A stretch of 8,252 nt of DNA, taken from NCBI GenBank assembly GCA_016208545.1, contig JACQXU010000029.1, positions 1-8,252 of the forward strand, given 5' to 3'. The first letter of the stretch is position 1. Each line of letters begins with the position of its first letter. This document shows positions 1-7,303 of this stretch, piece by piece. Source of the DNA: Candidatus Uhrbacteria bacterium (GTDB lineage: Bacteria > Patescibacteriota > Patescibacteriia > UBA9934 > GWF2-40-263). The notes beneath the pieces are model-generated. The model did not search any database. It saw only the letters and a list, made by a program, of their open reading frames with translations, and was not told the DNA's origin. The position numbers were made by a program, and so were the translations under genes.

Positions 1-3000
1 TATCTGCCTCGCTGTCAGAGCTGGTGGAACTCCACGAGATTCGTTTACTTCCGTACGGGTTGTAATCAAGCAGCTCCACCATGATACCACTGTCATCGGT
101 CACGACGCTTGTGGAACCAAGGTGATCGGTGAGGATGGTGTTGGTCGTAGATCCTGAGCCTGTCGAAGGATTGTTTTCAACAGAAGCTGTAAGACCAGAT
201 GGTCCTGTCACATAAACCGTCGAGACGCCATCTTTCACCGAATAATCTGTGGTTGGATAATACGTTGTGCCAGATTCAGAGCTCTTCACAACACGGCGTA
301 TGTCGTGATCGTAGGAATATGTGACAATATTTGAAGTTGAAGTTGTCGTGTCTGTGCTTGCTTGTGTGTACGTCACCTCCAAATATGGATCATACGAAAC
401 TCCAGAGTATTCAGAAGAACGATAAAGAAGACGATTATACGTTGTGGCAGTCGTTGAGGAACTTGTGAAAGCAGAATCTATAACATCATGACCCTCGCGC
501 AGAGCGAGTTTGGTCGCATCTATTTTTGAAATCCAACCGAGTCCTGTGGTGTTGAGGGTGAAAGAGAGGTAGGAGTAGGTGGTGACGTTTGTGATGTCTT
601 TACGCTCGTTGGTATCAATGCCTTCTGTTGGGCTGTTTACGGATCCTGCAAGGTAATAGTCAGCCGTCGAGAGTGTAGACGTATTCGGTTGTGAAGCTTG
701 AACCACACTCACGAAATCATCGCCGTCGTTATCTTGGTTTGTCTTCAAGTAGACATAGACGTTGAGCGCGGCAGAGGTTACGGTCGCGTCGTCGGGAATC
801 GAAGATGTATCAAAAGGCAAGAAGGAACGGGCAATGAAATATGAAGAAGTGGATTTATACGTTCCTACCTGTCCGTAGGTCCCAGTGGAGGACGTATACC
901 CGCCACTTGTAGCATCATGTGCCGTGTCCCACGACGCGCTGTTTTTGTAGATCCACCCATCCCCTGTGGTTGGATAGAATTTTACTGTGGCGGTTGTTGC
1001 TACTGTTGGAGAGTTTGATGCTGTATTTTCCGCCGAAGATGTGAGGCGATTTTTGTAATCCCAGGTGTAGGCCACCGAAGGCTCTGAGCCTGTCGAAGAG
1101 TCGCTTATGAGATTTCCGTTTTTGTCGTAGCTGTACACAACTGTCGAGCCATCGGTTTTTACAACGCTCGTTACGGCGTGAGGATTTGCATAGTCTGTCC
1201 CATTATAAGAGTATGTTCCAAAATCCGAACGGTAAATAATGTTTCCAATCGCGTTGTAGGCGTAAGTTATTATTGTATTGTCGTCATTTGTTGCGCCAGA
1301 TGTGGTCGCAGAGGTGAGTCGATACAAATCATCGTAAACATATTCACTTGTTTTTGCTGTTTGTGTTTCTGATGCGTCAACGATTTTGGTGATGTTTCCG
1401 ACATTGTCATAAGTGTAAATGAGTTCTTGCAAAGTTGTTACAACAGGTTCAGATGTGTTTGTTGCTTGTGTGTACGTTACTTCCAAATACGGATCATACG
1501 AAACTCCAGAGTATTCAGAAGAACGAAGATAGAGATAATTGTATTTTGAGTATGCCGTTGATGAACTGACAAATGGCGAATCAATTACATCATGTCCTTC
1601 ACGAAGTCCGAGCTTTGTAACACTAGTTTTTGAAATCCAATCACGACCTGTTGAGTTCAAATTGAAAGTCAGATATGCGTTTATCGAAACATTTGTAATA
1701 TCTTTTCTTTCACTCGTGTCTATTCCTTCAGTTGGATTATTTATGTCCCCAGCAAGATCAAAATCCGCAGTTGAAAGGGAAGTTAAGCTAGGTTGAGAAG
1801 TTTGAACAACTGTCGCAAAATCATCACCATCATTATCATCATTCTTTTTTGAATAAACATAAACTTTCAATTTAGTATCTGTGATTGTTGCATCATCTGG
1901 AAGAGAAGAAGTATCAAACGGAATAAATGAGCGATTGATGTAATAACTTGAACCTGATTTTGATGTTCCAACAATTAAATTTGTTGATGAGTAATAAGAA
2001 CTCGAACCAAATGTTGAGTCGTGAGCTGTGTCCCATGAAGAATTTGATTTATAAATACGTCCATCGCCTGATGTTGGATAGAAGCTCACGGTTGTGGTGG
2101 TTGTATTTTTCGTGGCGCCAATTTCTGTTTTGAATCCGGTTGTGACTTTTTTTATCAAACGATAACGCGCGTTGGCATCGTATGTGTAAGTTGTAGTTGT
2201 TCCGTTCGCGTTTGTTTGCGAAACCGCTTGTCCGTGCTGTCCGTAATCTATATTTGAAACAACAAAGATAAAATTTGAATCCAACGAACTTTTCTTTTCA
2301 ATTGTTTCGAGTTTGCCAAACGTGTTGTAAGTATTTCTGACTTGCGTACCATCCGGATTAGTCGTCAGAAGCACATTGTCTTGTCTGTCGTACGTATAGC
2401 CGGTTGTTGAGATTGTGCCATTGATCGTGATTTTTTCGGACGCTTTATTTCCACGAGTGTCATAAGTGTATTCGGTTGTTGTTCCGCCGTTTACAGCGGC
2501 TTTGCACAACTTTCCTATTCCGTTTACACAAAAGTCGTAGGAATAAACAATATCGTTTTCACTTGTTTGACGATTTAGCGCGTCATAACCGTAAGTTACT
2601 GTCACGCCATTTGGAGAAAGTGAAGTTACAATATTTCCAGCATCATCATAGGTGTAAGTCCAGATGCCAAATGTTGTGTCTGTTGGGTTATGTAAATCTT
2701 GCGCGGTCAGACGTCTGGACAGGCTATCGTATGTGAAGGATCGAATGTTTCCGAGCGCATCTGTGAGTTTGATGAGATTGTTTTGAAGATTGTACTCGTA
2801 ATTTGTTGTGTAATCATCTGTTCCATTCTGCTCAATAACGGTTGTGAGACGATCGTATGCGTCTTTGATAAAAATTTTTGATTTACCACTAGGATCCGTA
2901 ACAGTCGTTTCCCATTTATCGAAAAAAGAATTCGTTGTTCCAACACTCGTTGCGACATTTATCGTTCTGCCAAGAGCATCATAAGAAAAAGTGGAGAAAA

Positions 3001-6000
3001 GCGCGGAATCAGTTGTTGCGTTTGTGCGAAGAGTCCCGGAAGACAGATACGGCAGTGATTCTTTTTGAATATACTCACGATTGTCATACACAATATCTGT
3101 AACAGCAAAGCTGTTTTCTGTTTCGGTTTCTGTGCGAGTTTGGATAATACGATCAAAGCCGTCTGTGTATGAATAAACGTCTTTTGACAGGTTCTCTGAA
3201 AGAAAGTCGCTCTGTTTTGTGCGCTCCCCAATTGTCTCGCTCACATAGGAATATGTTGTCTTGATTTCAAGTGTTGTTGCGCTGTTTAGACTTGACTGCT
3301 GATCTTCAAGCGGACGATCAAAAGCGTCATACACCGTCTTTGTGATTTTTTCGTTTGGAGACGTCTCTTGTATCGGTTTGCCAGAAGAATAGTCGTACTC
3401 GATCTGTGTGGATTGGTTCAATGCGTTTGTTACTGTTATTGGATAAAGATTGTAGGAATCAGGAGTGTAGATGGTTGAATTGTTGAGAGGATCAAGTTCC
3501 TTTGTCAAAAAACCAAAATTATTATACTCACGTTCAATATCAATATATTGAAGGCCAGTTTTCCAACGCTCTTGCCGCGTCAGATTACCCTTGTTCACCA
3601 AACCAAAAGGTTGGATATCATAATGCGACTTTGTTTCAGAAATTTTTGTTTCCGCTTGATCTGTCACAAATTCTAAAATTGGAAGACCGTTTAGATGATC
3701 CAACACGTTTGTCGTATAAGAAATCGTTGTGATTCGTTTGTCTGAACCCGTATCGCTAAATGTCCCGTCATTATTTCCATTCACTTCTCCCCATTCTGTC
3801 ATGCTGATTTTGTTTCCGTTTGTATCATCGTATGTGTAACTTTCTGCGCGATCCTGATGGCTTGCGTTTGCGCCAAAGTCTAATCGAAGAGACGAAGCTA
3901 GTTTGACAAACCAAGATCCTTTGCCAAGATTTGCCAGTGCAGTCTTATCCCATTTATTTATCGTTGTGGAAAATATTTTTCCAGCGCTATCCGCAGTTTC
4001 CACACGAAATGCTTTGCCGATTTTGGAAAAATGGTCATCGTATTCTCCGAGCGAAATGTCAGTAGAGTTTCCTTGGTGATACCATGTTGTGACAGTATTT
4101 CCATCAGCATCTTTACGCACTATGGAATTAAACCCAGCGAACTTTCTATCGAGTAGATTCGTGTAATAGTAGAATCCATCTTTATATGTGTAGGTAAAAC
4201 TAGAGGTCGTTCCAAAACCATCGTCGTTGGTGATAGAATCAACCACTTGAATCACAAAAGGGAGTTTTGGATTTTCTGCGTGACTATCTTTGTAAGAGAT
4301 GTTAGTACTTCCACCTGTTGGATACAAAATTTGTACAAGCTGATCATTGTGTGTGCCTGTGTTTAGTGTTGTGTAAGTGGTTGGCGGATAATCTTGGCCT
4401 ACCGCGCAAAACTCATCTATTAATCCATCAGCATCGAGATCCCCGATTTTTGTCATGAAATTATAGATACAACTTCCTTCTGGTTTCCAAGCTGGCGCGT
4501 CTGTCCATCCAGATCCTGTGTTGAGCCAAGCGGAAGAATCGTACTTCGTTTTTCGTGCAAAATCTATCAATCCGTCATTGTTAAGATCAATCATACGCAC
4601 TCCACCATCTCCGCCGTTTGTACTTTCCAAAAAACCTGTTGGCGGTTTGAACGATGGATCAAGTATCCATCCAGATCCTGTGTTGAGCCAAATATATGGA
4701 ACGGTCCATCCTCCGCCACGAAGAATATCAACAAGTCCGTCGTTGTTTACGTCCGCAAACGCCACGCCAAAATAAGAGGAAAGCGATTCTTGAACAGGGA
4801 AAATGAATGCTCCCTCTGATATCTGATTTGCCCATCCAGTTCCAGTGTTGAGCTGAATAGTTGTATAACCGTTATCCGCTTTGATCCAATCAGGCAAACC
4901 GTCGCCATTAATATCAATAAGCCACATACCTTGATGTATTTGGCCTTGTGCTTGAATGAAACTTTCAGAAAAATCTGAATAACTTGAGTCAAATTTCCAA
5001 CCAGAGCCAGTGTTTAAAAATACGTTGTTGATCGATTGATTACGAACAAGGTCGGTCAGTCCATCTCCATTTAGATCAACAGCTTGAATTCCATTATCAT
5101 AACTGCCATTGCATTTACTCCCAAAGGGTATTTCAATCGGAGGTAGCCATGTTGCAGACGCGATCCAACTGGAGCCTGTGTTAAGATACGCATCTCGCTC
5201 AAGTTTCCCGCATTGTGTTCCAACAGAATAATTCATGACAGACGAAAGAATGTCGGGCAAAGCATCACCATTAACATCTGCGACTATCACACCTGTATCT
5301 GTGTACACAGGCGAAACCCAAAGTTCGTCTCCAAATGTTGCTCCGATACTTTTGACTGAATAAGTTGATTGAGTTTGATAAGTGAAAGTTGTTGGATTTC
5401 GCGTTATCGTGTCTCCTTCTTCACTGTGTCCGGTTTCCTGAATTGAAGTGAGTAGAGATCGCAGGCCAGCTTGACCAGCGCTGTAATCAAGATTGTAAGT
5501 TCGAACCAATCCATTATTGACTTTCACTTTTATTTGATTTACATGCATTTTGGTTTGAACTAAAAATCCTTCTTTGTAACTTTTTCCAATATCTTCACGC
5601 GCTTCACGTACAAACTCAACAGTGAAGATACCATTCGTGGTTCCATTGCCAGTATAGGTAATTATTTTTGGATAAATTTGACCCGTATCTTTTTCGTAAC
5701 TAAATGAAACGAAATTATCATTGCGATCCCGAATTTCTGAAATCATCCATTTGAACACCTGTGTTGAGTTATTCGGATTGTCCTGACGCGAATCGGATGT
5801 TGAACCAAACGTATAAACCGTTCCTTGTTTATCGTACACAGTCCACACAGTTCCATTTGAAATATCAGAAGGAACATATTCCAGGAATTCGCCAGTATCA
5901 TTTTTTGCGCCATAGGTCGTGTTTGTGCGTGCGGAAAGTTCACCGGAAAGCGAAGAAGTAAAATCATCTTGATTAAATAATTCTTGACTACCTTTTTTGT

Positions 6001-6427
6001 TCAATCGTTGGATGAAAGGAATTGATAAAGACCATCCATATCCAAAAATACTTGCTGATTCATTCTGTTGATTGTGATAATTCAAACGAACATCAGGTTG
6101 CATTCCATTTCTTCCTGGAGGAATAGTAATTGGATACGTATAGACAAGCGCACCTGTATTTTCGTCAGTATCGGGAAGGAATTGTTTTATTGTTGAAGGA
6201 ACAATGTTATTTTCAGGATTTGATGATGTAGGTATTGTAGGTGCTGTTTGCGGGCTTAATAGAGGTTTATTATTTTCATTATTTTTGTTTTCATCTTGAA
6301 TCTGCTGTGGTAATTGTTCGTCTATTTTTTCGATTGGCGGCATTCTTTGCGCAAAAACTGGAAGAATTGGGGAAAAAACAAACAAAAAAACGAACACTAA
6401 AAATGCCCGTTTTTTTACCCATACCAT
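1..6427 (-). CDS. Giant secreted SpvB/FG-GAP/RHS (YD-repeat) protein, C-terminus outside window
   Basis: The minus frame from the ATG at 6427 stays open to position 1 (2142 codons plus one base) with no stop. Domains in order: Sec signal peptide (1-26); Q/N/P-rich linker to about 75; SpvB-like N-terminal domain (about 85-330, with PPGRNGMQPDVRLNY and GYGWSLS); six FG-GAP/VCBS loops (384-671); a TcB/SpvB-like middle segment (about 690-850, with LVQILYPTGG and KFAGFNSIV); YD repeats from about 1030 (YDAFDRPLE, YDALGRTI, YDSLSRRL, YDKNGNL); two beta-rich modules (about 1443-1655 and 1811-2023); and the core-end signature DHLGSTSVV near 2102 followed by YNPYG. This is the architecture of TcB/SpvB-type and WapA-like RHS proteins, which form a shell around a variable C-terminal effector. 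The effector is not visible here, so a toxin role is inferred from the family. No Shine-Dalgarno sequence precedes the start; the signal peptide supports that start. Confidence 0.93.
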   Translation of the reverse strand, partial: MVWVKKRAFLVFVFLFVFSPILPVFAQRMPPIEKIDEQLPQQIQDENKNNENNKPLLSPQTAPTIPTSSNPENNIVPSTIKQFLPDTDENTGALVYTYPITIPPGRNGMQPDVRLNYHNQQNESASIFGYGWSLSIPFIQRLNKKGSQELFNQDDFTSSLSGELSARTNTTYGAKNDTGEFLEYVPSDISNGTVWTVYDKQGTVYTFGSTSDSRQDNPNNSTQVFKWMISEIRDRNDNFVSFSYEKDTGQIYPKIITYTGNGTTNGIFTVEFVREAREDIGKSYKEGFLVQTKMHVNQIKVKVNNGLVRTYNLDYSAGQAGLRSLLTSIQETGHSEEGDTITRNPTTFTYQTQSTYSVKSIGATFGDELWVSPVYTDTGVIVADVNGDALPDILSSVMNYSVGTQCGKLERDAYLNTGSSWIASATWLPPIEIPFGSKCNGSYDNGIQAVDLNGDGLTDLVRNQSINNVFLNTGSGWKFDSSYSDFSESFIQAQGQIHQGMWLIDINGDGLPDWIKADNGYTTIQLNTGTGWANQISEGAFIFPVQESLSSYFGVAFADVNNDGLVDILRGGGWTVPYIWLNTGSGWILDPSFKPPTGFLESTNGGDGGVRMIDLNNDGLIDFARKTKYDSSAWLNTGSGWTDAPAWKPEGSCIYNFMTKIGDLDADGLIDEFCAVGQDYPPTTYTTLNTGTHNDQLVQILYPTGGSTNISYKDSHAENPKLPFVIQVVDSITNDDGFGTTSSFTYTYKDGFYYYTNLLDRKFAGFNSIVRKDADGNTVTTWYHQGNSTDISLGEYDDHFSKIGKAFRVETADSAGKIFSTTINKWDKTALANLGKGSWFVKLASSLRLDFGANASHQDRAESYTYDDTNGNKISMTEWGEVNGNNDGTFSDTGSDKRITTISYTTNVLDHLNGLPILEFVTDQAETKISETKSHYDIQPFGLVNKGNLTRQERWKTGLQYIDIEREYNNFGFLTKELDPLNNSTIYTPDSYNLYPITVTNALNQSTQIEYDYSSGKPIQETSPNEKITKTVYDAFDRPLEDQQSSLNSATTLEIKTTYSYVSETIGERTKQSDFLSENLSKDVYSYTDGFDRIIQTRTETETENSFAVTDIVYDNREYIQKESLPYLSSGTLRTNATTDSALFSTFSYDALGRTINVATSVGTTNSFFDKWETTVTDPSGKSKIFIKDAYDRLTTVIEQNGTDDYTTNYEYNLQNNLIKLTDALGNIRSFTYDSLSRRLTAQDLHNPTDTTFGIWTYTYDDAGNIVTSLSPNGVTVTYGYDALNRQTSENDIVYSYDFCVNGIGKLCKAAVNGGTTTEYTYDTRGNKASEKITINGTISTTGYTYDRQDNVLLTTNPDGTQVRNTYNTFGKLETIEKKSSLDSNFIFVVSNIDYGQHGQAVSQTNANGTTTTYTYDANARYRLIKKVTTGFKTEIGATKNTTTTTVSFYPTSGDGRIYKSNSSWDTAHDSTFGSSSYYSSTNLIVGTSKSGSSYYINRSFIPFDTSSLPDDATITDTKLKVYVYSKKNDDNDGDDFATVVQTSQPSLTSLSTADFDLAGDINNPTEGIDTSERKDITNVSINAYLTFNLNSTGRDWISKTSVTKLGLREGHDVIDSPFVSSSTAYSKYNYLYLRSSEYSGVSYDPYLEVTYTQATNTSEPVVTTLQELIYTYDNVGNITKIVDASETQTAKTSEYVYDDLYRLTSATTSGATNDDNTIITYAYNAIGNIIYRSDFGTYSYNGTDYANPHAVTSVVKTDGSTVVYSYDKNGNLISDSSTGSEPSVAYTWDYKNRLTSSAENTASNSPTVATTATVKFYPTTGDGWIYKNSASWDTAHDATSGGYTSSTGTYGQVGTYKSTSSYFIARSFLPFDTSSIPDDATVTSAALNVYVYLKTNQDNDGDDFVSVVQASQPNTSTLSTADYYLAGSVNSPTEGIDTNERKDITNVTTYSYLSFTLNTTGLGWISKIDATKLALREGHDVIDSAFTSSSTTATTYNRLLYRSSEYSGVSYDPYLEVTYTQASTDTTTSTSNIVTYSYDHDIRRVVKSSESGTTYYPTTDYSVKDGVSTVYVTGPSGLTASVENNPSTGSGSTTNTILTDHLGSTSVVTDDSGIMVELLDYNPYGSKRISWSSTSSDSEAD
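154..168. repeat. Short interspersed word CTTCGACAGGCTCAG, copy 1
   Basis: The minus strand reads CTTCGACAGGCTCAG inside the wider CCTTCGACAGGCTCAGGA. It is translated in frame as PSTGSG in a low-complexity linker (NNPSTGSGSTTN) just before the RHS core-end signature. The same 15 bases recur at 1084-1098 in the same reading frame. From memory, very similar words are abundant interspersed repeats in several bacterial genomes; I cannot confirm that for this organism. Confidence 0.6.
360..996 (-). repeat. Beta-rich inserted module, copy B (DNRLRE-like)
   Basis: Residues about 1811-2023 repeat the copy A module almost end to end: FYPTTGDGWIYK, SWDTAHDAT, ARSFLPFDTSSIPDDATV, LNVYVY, DNDGDDFVSVVQ, NSPTEGIDTNERKDITN, LALREGHDVID, SGVSYDPYLEVTYTQA. 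By eye roughly two thirds of residues match copy A without large gaps. Codons differ strongly: copy B favours C-ending codons (ACC, TAC, CTC), copy A favours A/T-ending ones. The exception is the last 63 bases, which are nearly identical between copies. Two YD-type stretches separate the copies. Confidence 0.8.
1084..1098. repeat. Short interspersed word CTTCGACAGGCTCAG, copy 2
   Basis: This is an identical 15-base match to positions 154-168, in the same orientation and codon phase. It encodes SSTGSE within the loop DSSTGSEPSV, between the YD motifs YDKNGNLIS and YTWDYKNRL. Both copies fall in Ser/Thr/Gly-rich connecting loops, where a small in-frame insertion would be tolerated. Confidence 0.6.
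1464..2100 (-). repeat. Beta-rich inserted module, copy A (DNRLRE-like)
   Basis: Residues about 1443-1655 of the RHS protein interrupt the YD repeats. The module starts with FYPTSGDGRIYK and contains SSWDTAHDS, INRSFIPFDTSSLPDDATI, LKVYVY, DNDGDDFATVVQ, NPTEGIDTSERKDITN, LGLREGHDVID, and ends SGVSYDPYLEVTYTQA. The pattern (WDTAHD, RSFxPFDTSSxPDDAT, then a strand and DPYLEVTYT) resembles DNRLRE-type beta-sandwich modules found in WapA-like and other surface proteins. The family name is tentative. The likely role is adhesion or carbohydrate binding on the shell surface, which is inference. Copy B lies downstream in the same protein. Confidence 0.75.
4415..5278 (-). repeat. Six FG-GAP/VCBS calcium-loop repeats within the RHS gene
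   Basis: Six acidic loops of the form D-x-N/D-x-D-x-L-x-D lie at residues 384 (DVNGDALPD), 451 (DLNGDGLTD), 505 (DINGDGLPD), 559 (DVNNDGLVD), 614 (DLNNDGLID) and 663 (DLDADGLID). Spacings are 67, 54, 54, 55 and 49 residues. Most units also carry a LNTGSGW-type strand. Such loops bind calcium in integrin-like beta-propellers. In TcB-type proteins this block sits between the SpvB domain and the YD shell, as it does here. Confidence 0.9.
6350..6427 (-). other. Sec signal peptide of the RHS protein
   Basis: Residues 1-26 show a basic n-region (K5, K6, R7), a hydrophobic core rich in Phe, Val and Leu (residues 8-18), and a c-region ending PVFA followed by Gln27, a good signal peptidase I site. 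There is no Cys at the cleavage point, so it is not a lipoprotein. This supports the ATG at 6427 as the true start and places the protein outside the cytoplasmic membrane. Confidence 0.85.
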
Positions 6428-6469
6428 TGTATAATAGTGTGAGTCAGTCATATAGATATCACACTATTA
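6428..6469 (-). promoter_or_regulatory. Hairpin abutting the RHS start codon
   Basis: A perfect 11-bp inverted repeat, TAATAGTGTGA (6432-6442) with TCACACTATTA (6459-6469), encloses a 16-base loop. On the minus transcript the stem ends four bases before the ATG at 6427 and occupies the place where a ribosome binding site would be; no Shine-Dalgarno sequence is visible. Its distal arm is also part of the large fold-back at 6451-6632, so the two structures exclude each other. A translational or transcriptional switch is inference. A protein-binding operator would look the same. Confidence 0.5.
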
Positions 6470-6632
6470 AACAGGACTCCATAAATAGCCAAAATTGTGC
6501 AGGACTTGTTTTTCGCATTGAAAAATCCTCACGGTATCTACGGATACCGCTGTGGTTTTTCAATGCTCCAAAACTGCGTCCCGCGCAATTTTGTCTTATT
6601 TCTAAGTCTTGTTTCATAGTGTGATGTCTATA
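6451..6632. repeat. 182-bp fold-back palindrome (MITE-like or structured RNA)
   Basis: The left arm 6451-6538 pairs with the right arm 6543-6632 around a 4-base loop, TACG, closed by C-G. Long paired tracts include TATAGATATCACACTAT with ATAGTGTGATGTCTATA at the tips, AAACAGGACT with AGTCTTGTTT, CAAAATTGTGC with GCGCAATTTTG, GCATTG+AAAAA with TTTTT+CAATGC, and CGGTATC with GATACCG. Mismatches and small internal loops interrupt them. No ORF is credible inside. The end-to-end symmetry fits a non-autonomous fold-back element or a long RNA hairpin. No clear target-site duplication flanks it. It lies between two codirectional minus genes and could also reduce read-through. Confidence 0.8.
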
Positions 6633-6635
6633 GAT

Positions 6636-6650
6636 TTACTTTCAAAGTAA
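6636..6650. promoter_or_regulatory. 15-bp perfect palindrome, possible operator
   Basis: TTACTTTCAAAGTAA is a perfect inverted repeat of seven bases around a central C. It sits between the stop codon of the small membrane protein and the tip of the large fold-back. It is too short, with too little loop, to be a useful RNA hairpin, so a dimeric protein-binding site is the more natural reading. No T-tract follows, so it is not a terminator. Confidence 0.3.
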
Positions 6651-6675
6651 CAAATGAGGTGGAAAAGTCAAGTAA

Positions 6676-7260
6676 TTATTGAATCATTTTTGATTTAGAT
6701 AACTCTTCATCTGCTGGATTGAGTTGTATGGATAGGAAGACTGCCTCGAGTTCATTTGTTAAAACGTTTTTTGCATCAAATGAATAACGGAAGAACCCAT
6801 TATTTTCTTTTAGTTGTGTGTATAAATATTTGCGGCCAGTTTGATCTATCTTTTTAATCCATTGAACATTGTCAACCATAACCACTTCAACAGATTGAAA
6901 TTTAATTCCTTTACTGCCTAAATTTTCTGAATGCGCGTTCATCCACTCCTTAAATTCCGTTTCTTGATCTAAATCATAACTTTGTGAAAGTTGCACAAAA
7001 ATTTCAGCATCTGATTGTGATAAAGAATCCTTATTGGAATAAATTCGAATTATTGATGCGTTTCCAGCATCAGTTTCAGAAGCAATCCATTCATCAGGAA
7101 GACTGAACACGAAATTTAATTTTGATTGTTTCCACAATGTTGTTTTCGATGCGGAAATAGAATCTGTTGTCGTAGATTTTGGTATAAAAACGACTACTGC
7201 AGTAAAGATGAGAGCGAGAATAACAAAGATTGATAGAACGATTTTTGATTCTGTTTTCAT
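6676..7260 (-). CDS. Small membrane-anchored protein of unknown function (PsbP-like fold suspected)
   Basis: This encodes 194 residues from ATG 7260 to TAA 6676. Residues about 7-27 form one hydrophobic segment after a short charged N-terminus (MKTESK), with no signal-peptidase motif or lipobox Cys, so it is probably an uncleaved anchor with the rest outside. The body begins with LNFVFSLPDEWIAS, then alternates predicted strands (IIRIYS, EIFVQLS, QWIKKID, FFRYSFDAK) with an acidic helix (about DQETEFKEWMNAHSENLG). It ends with LTNELEAVFLSIQL. The order 'F-x-LP-x-W', strand, helix, strand resembles PsbP-like/DUF1795-type extracytoplasmic domains; this is inference. The gene lies 248 bp upstream of the RHS gene on the same strand, with a TTGACA promoter upstream. 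No Shine-Dalgarno sequence is seen. I do not recognise the gene. Confidence 0.85.
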   Translation of the reverse strand: MKTESKIVLSIFVILALIFTAVVVFIPKSTTTDSISASKTTLWKQSKLNFVFSLPDEWIASETDAGNASIIRIYSNKDSLSQSDAEIFVQLSQSYDLDQETEFKEWMNAHSENLGSKGIKFQSVEVVMVDNVQWIKKIDQTGRKYLYTQLKENNGFFRYSFDAKNVLTNELEAVFLSIQLNPADEELSKSKMIQ

Positions 7261-7303
7261 ACTTAGAATTTATTTTTGTGAATTAAAAAGATCGTAACTG
7301 ACA

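Noticed and set aside
1..3340. Regularly recurring short motifs suggestive of a CRISPR or tandem array
   Set aside because: They are codons for YD motifs (TAC/TAT GAT/GAC ... GGA AAT) with irregular spacing, inside an open coding frame.
1178..4775. Several plus-strand frames of 60-86 codons across the RHS region
   Set aside because: They lie antisense to one continuous minus frame with clear domains, have low-complexity or improbable protein sequence, and have no ribosome sites.
6430..6435. Plus-strand TATAAT near the RHS start
   Set aside because: There is no fitting -35 box and no plus-strand gene downstream. It is part of the inverted repeat next to the RHS ATG.
6241..6624. 127-codon plus-strand frame spanning the RHS start and the fold-back
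   Set aside because: It overlaps the RHS signal peptide antisense and the whole palindrome. Its protein looks like read-through of a repeat, with no family pattern.
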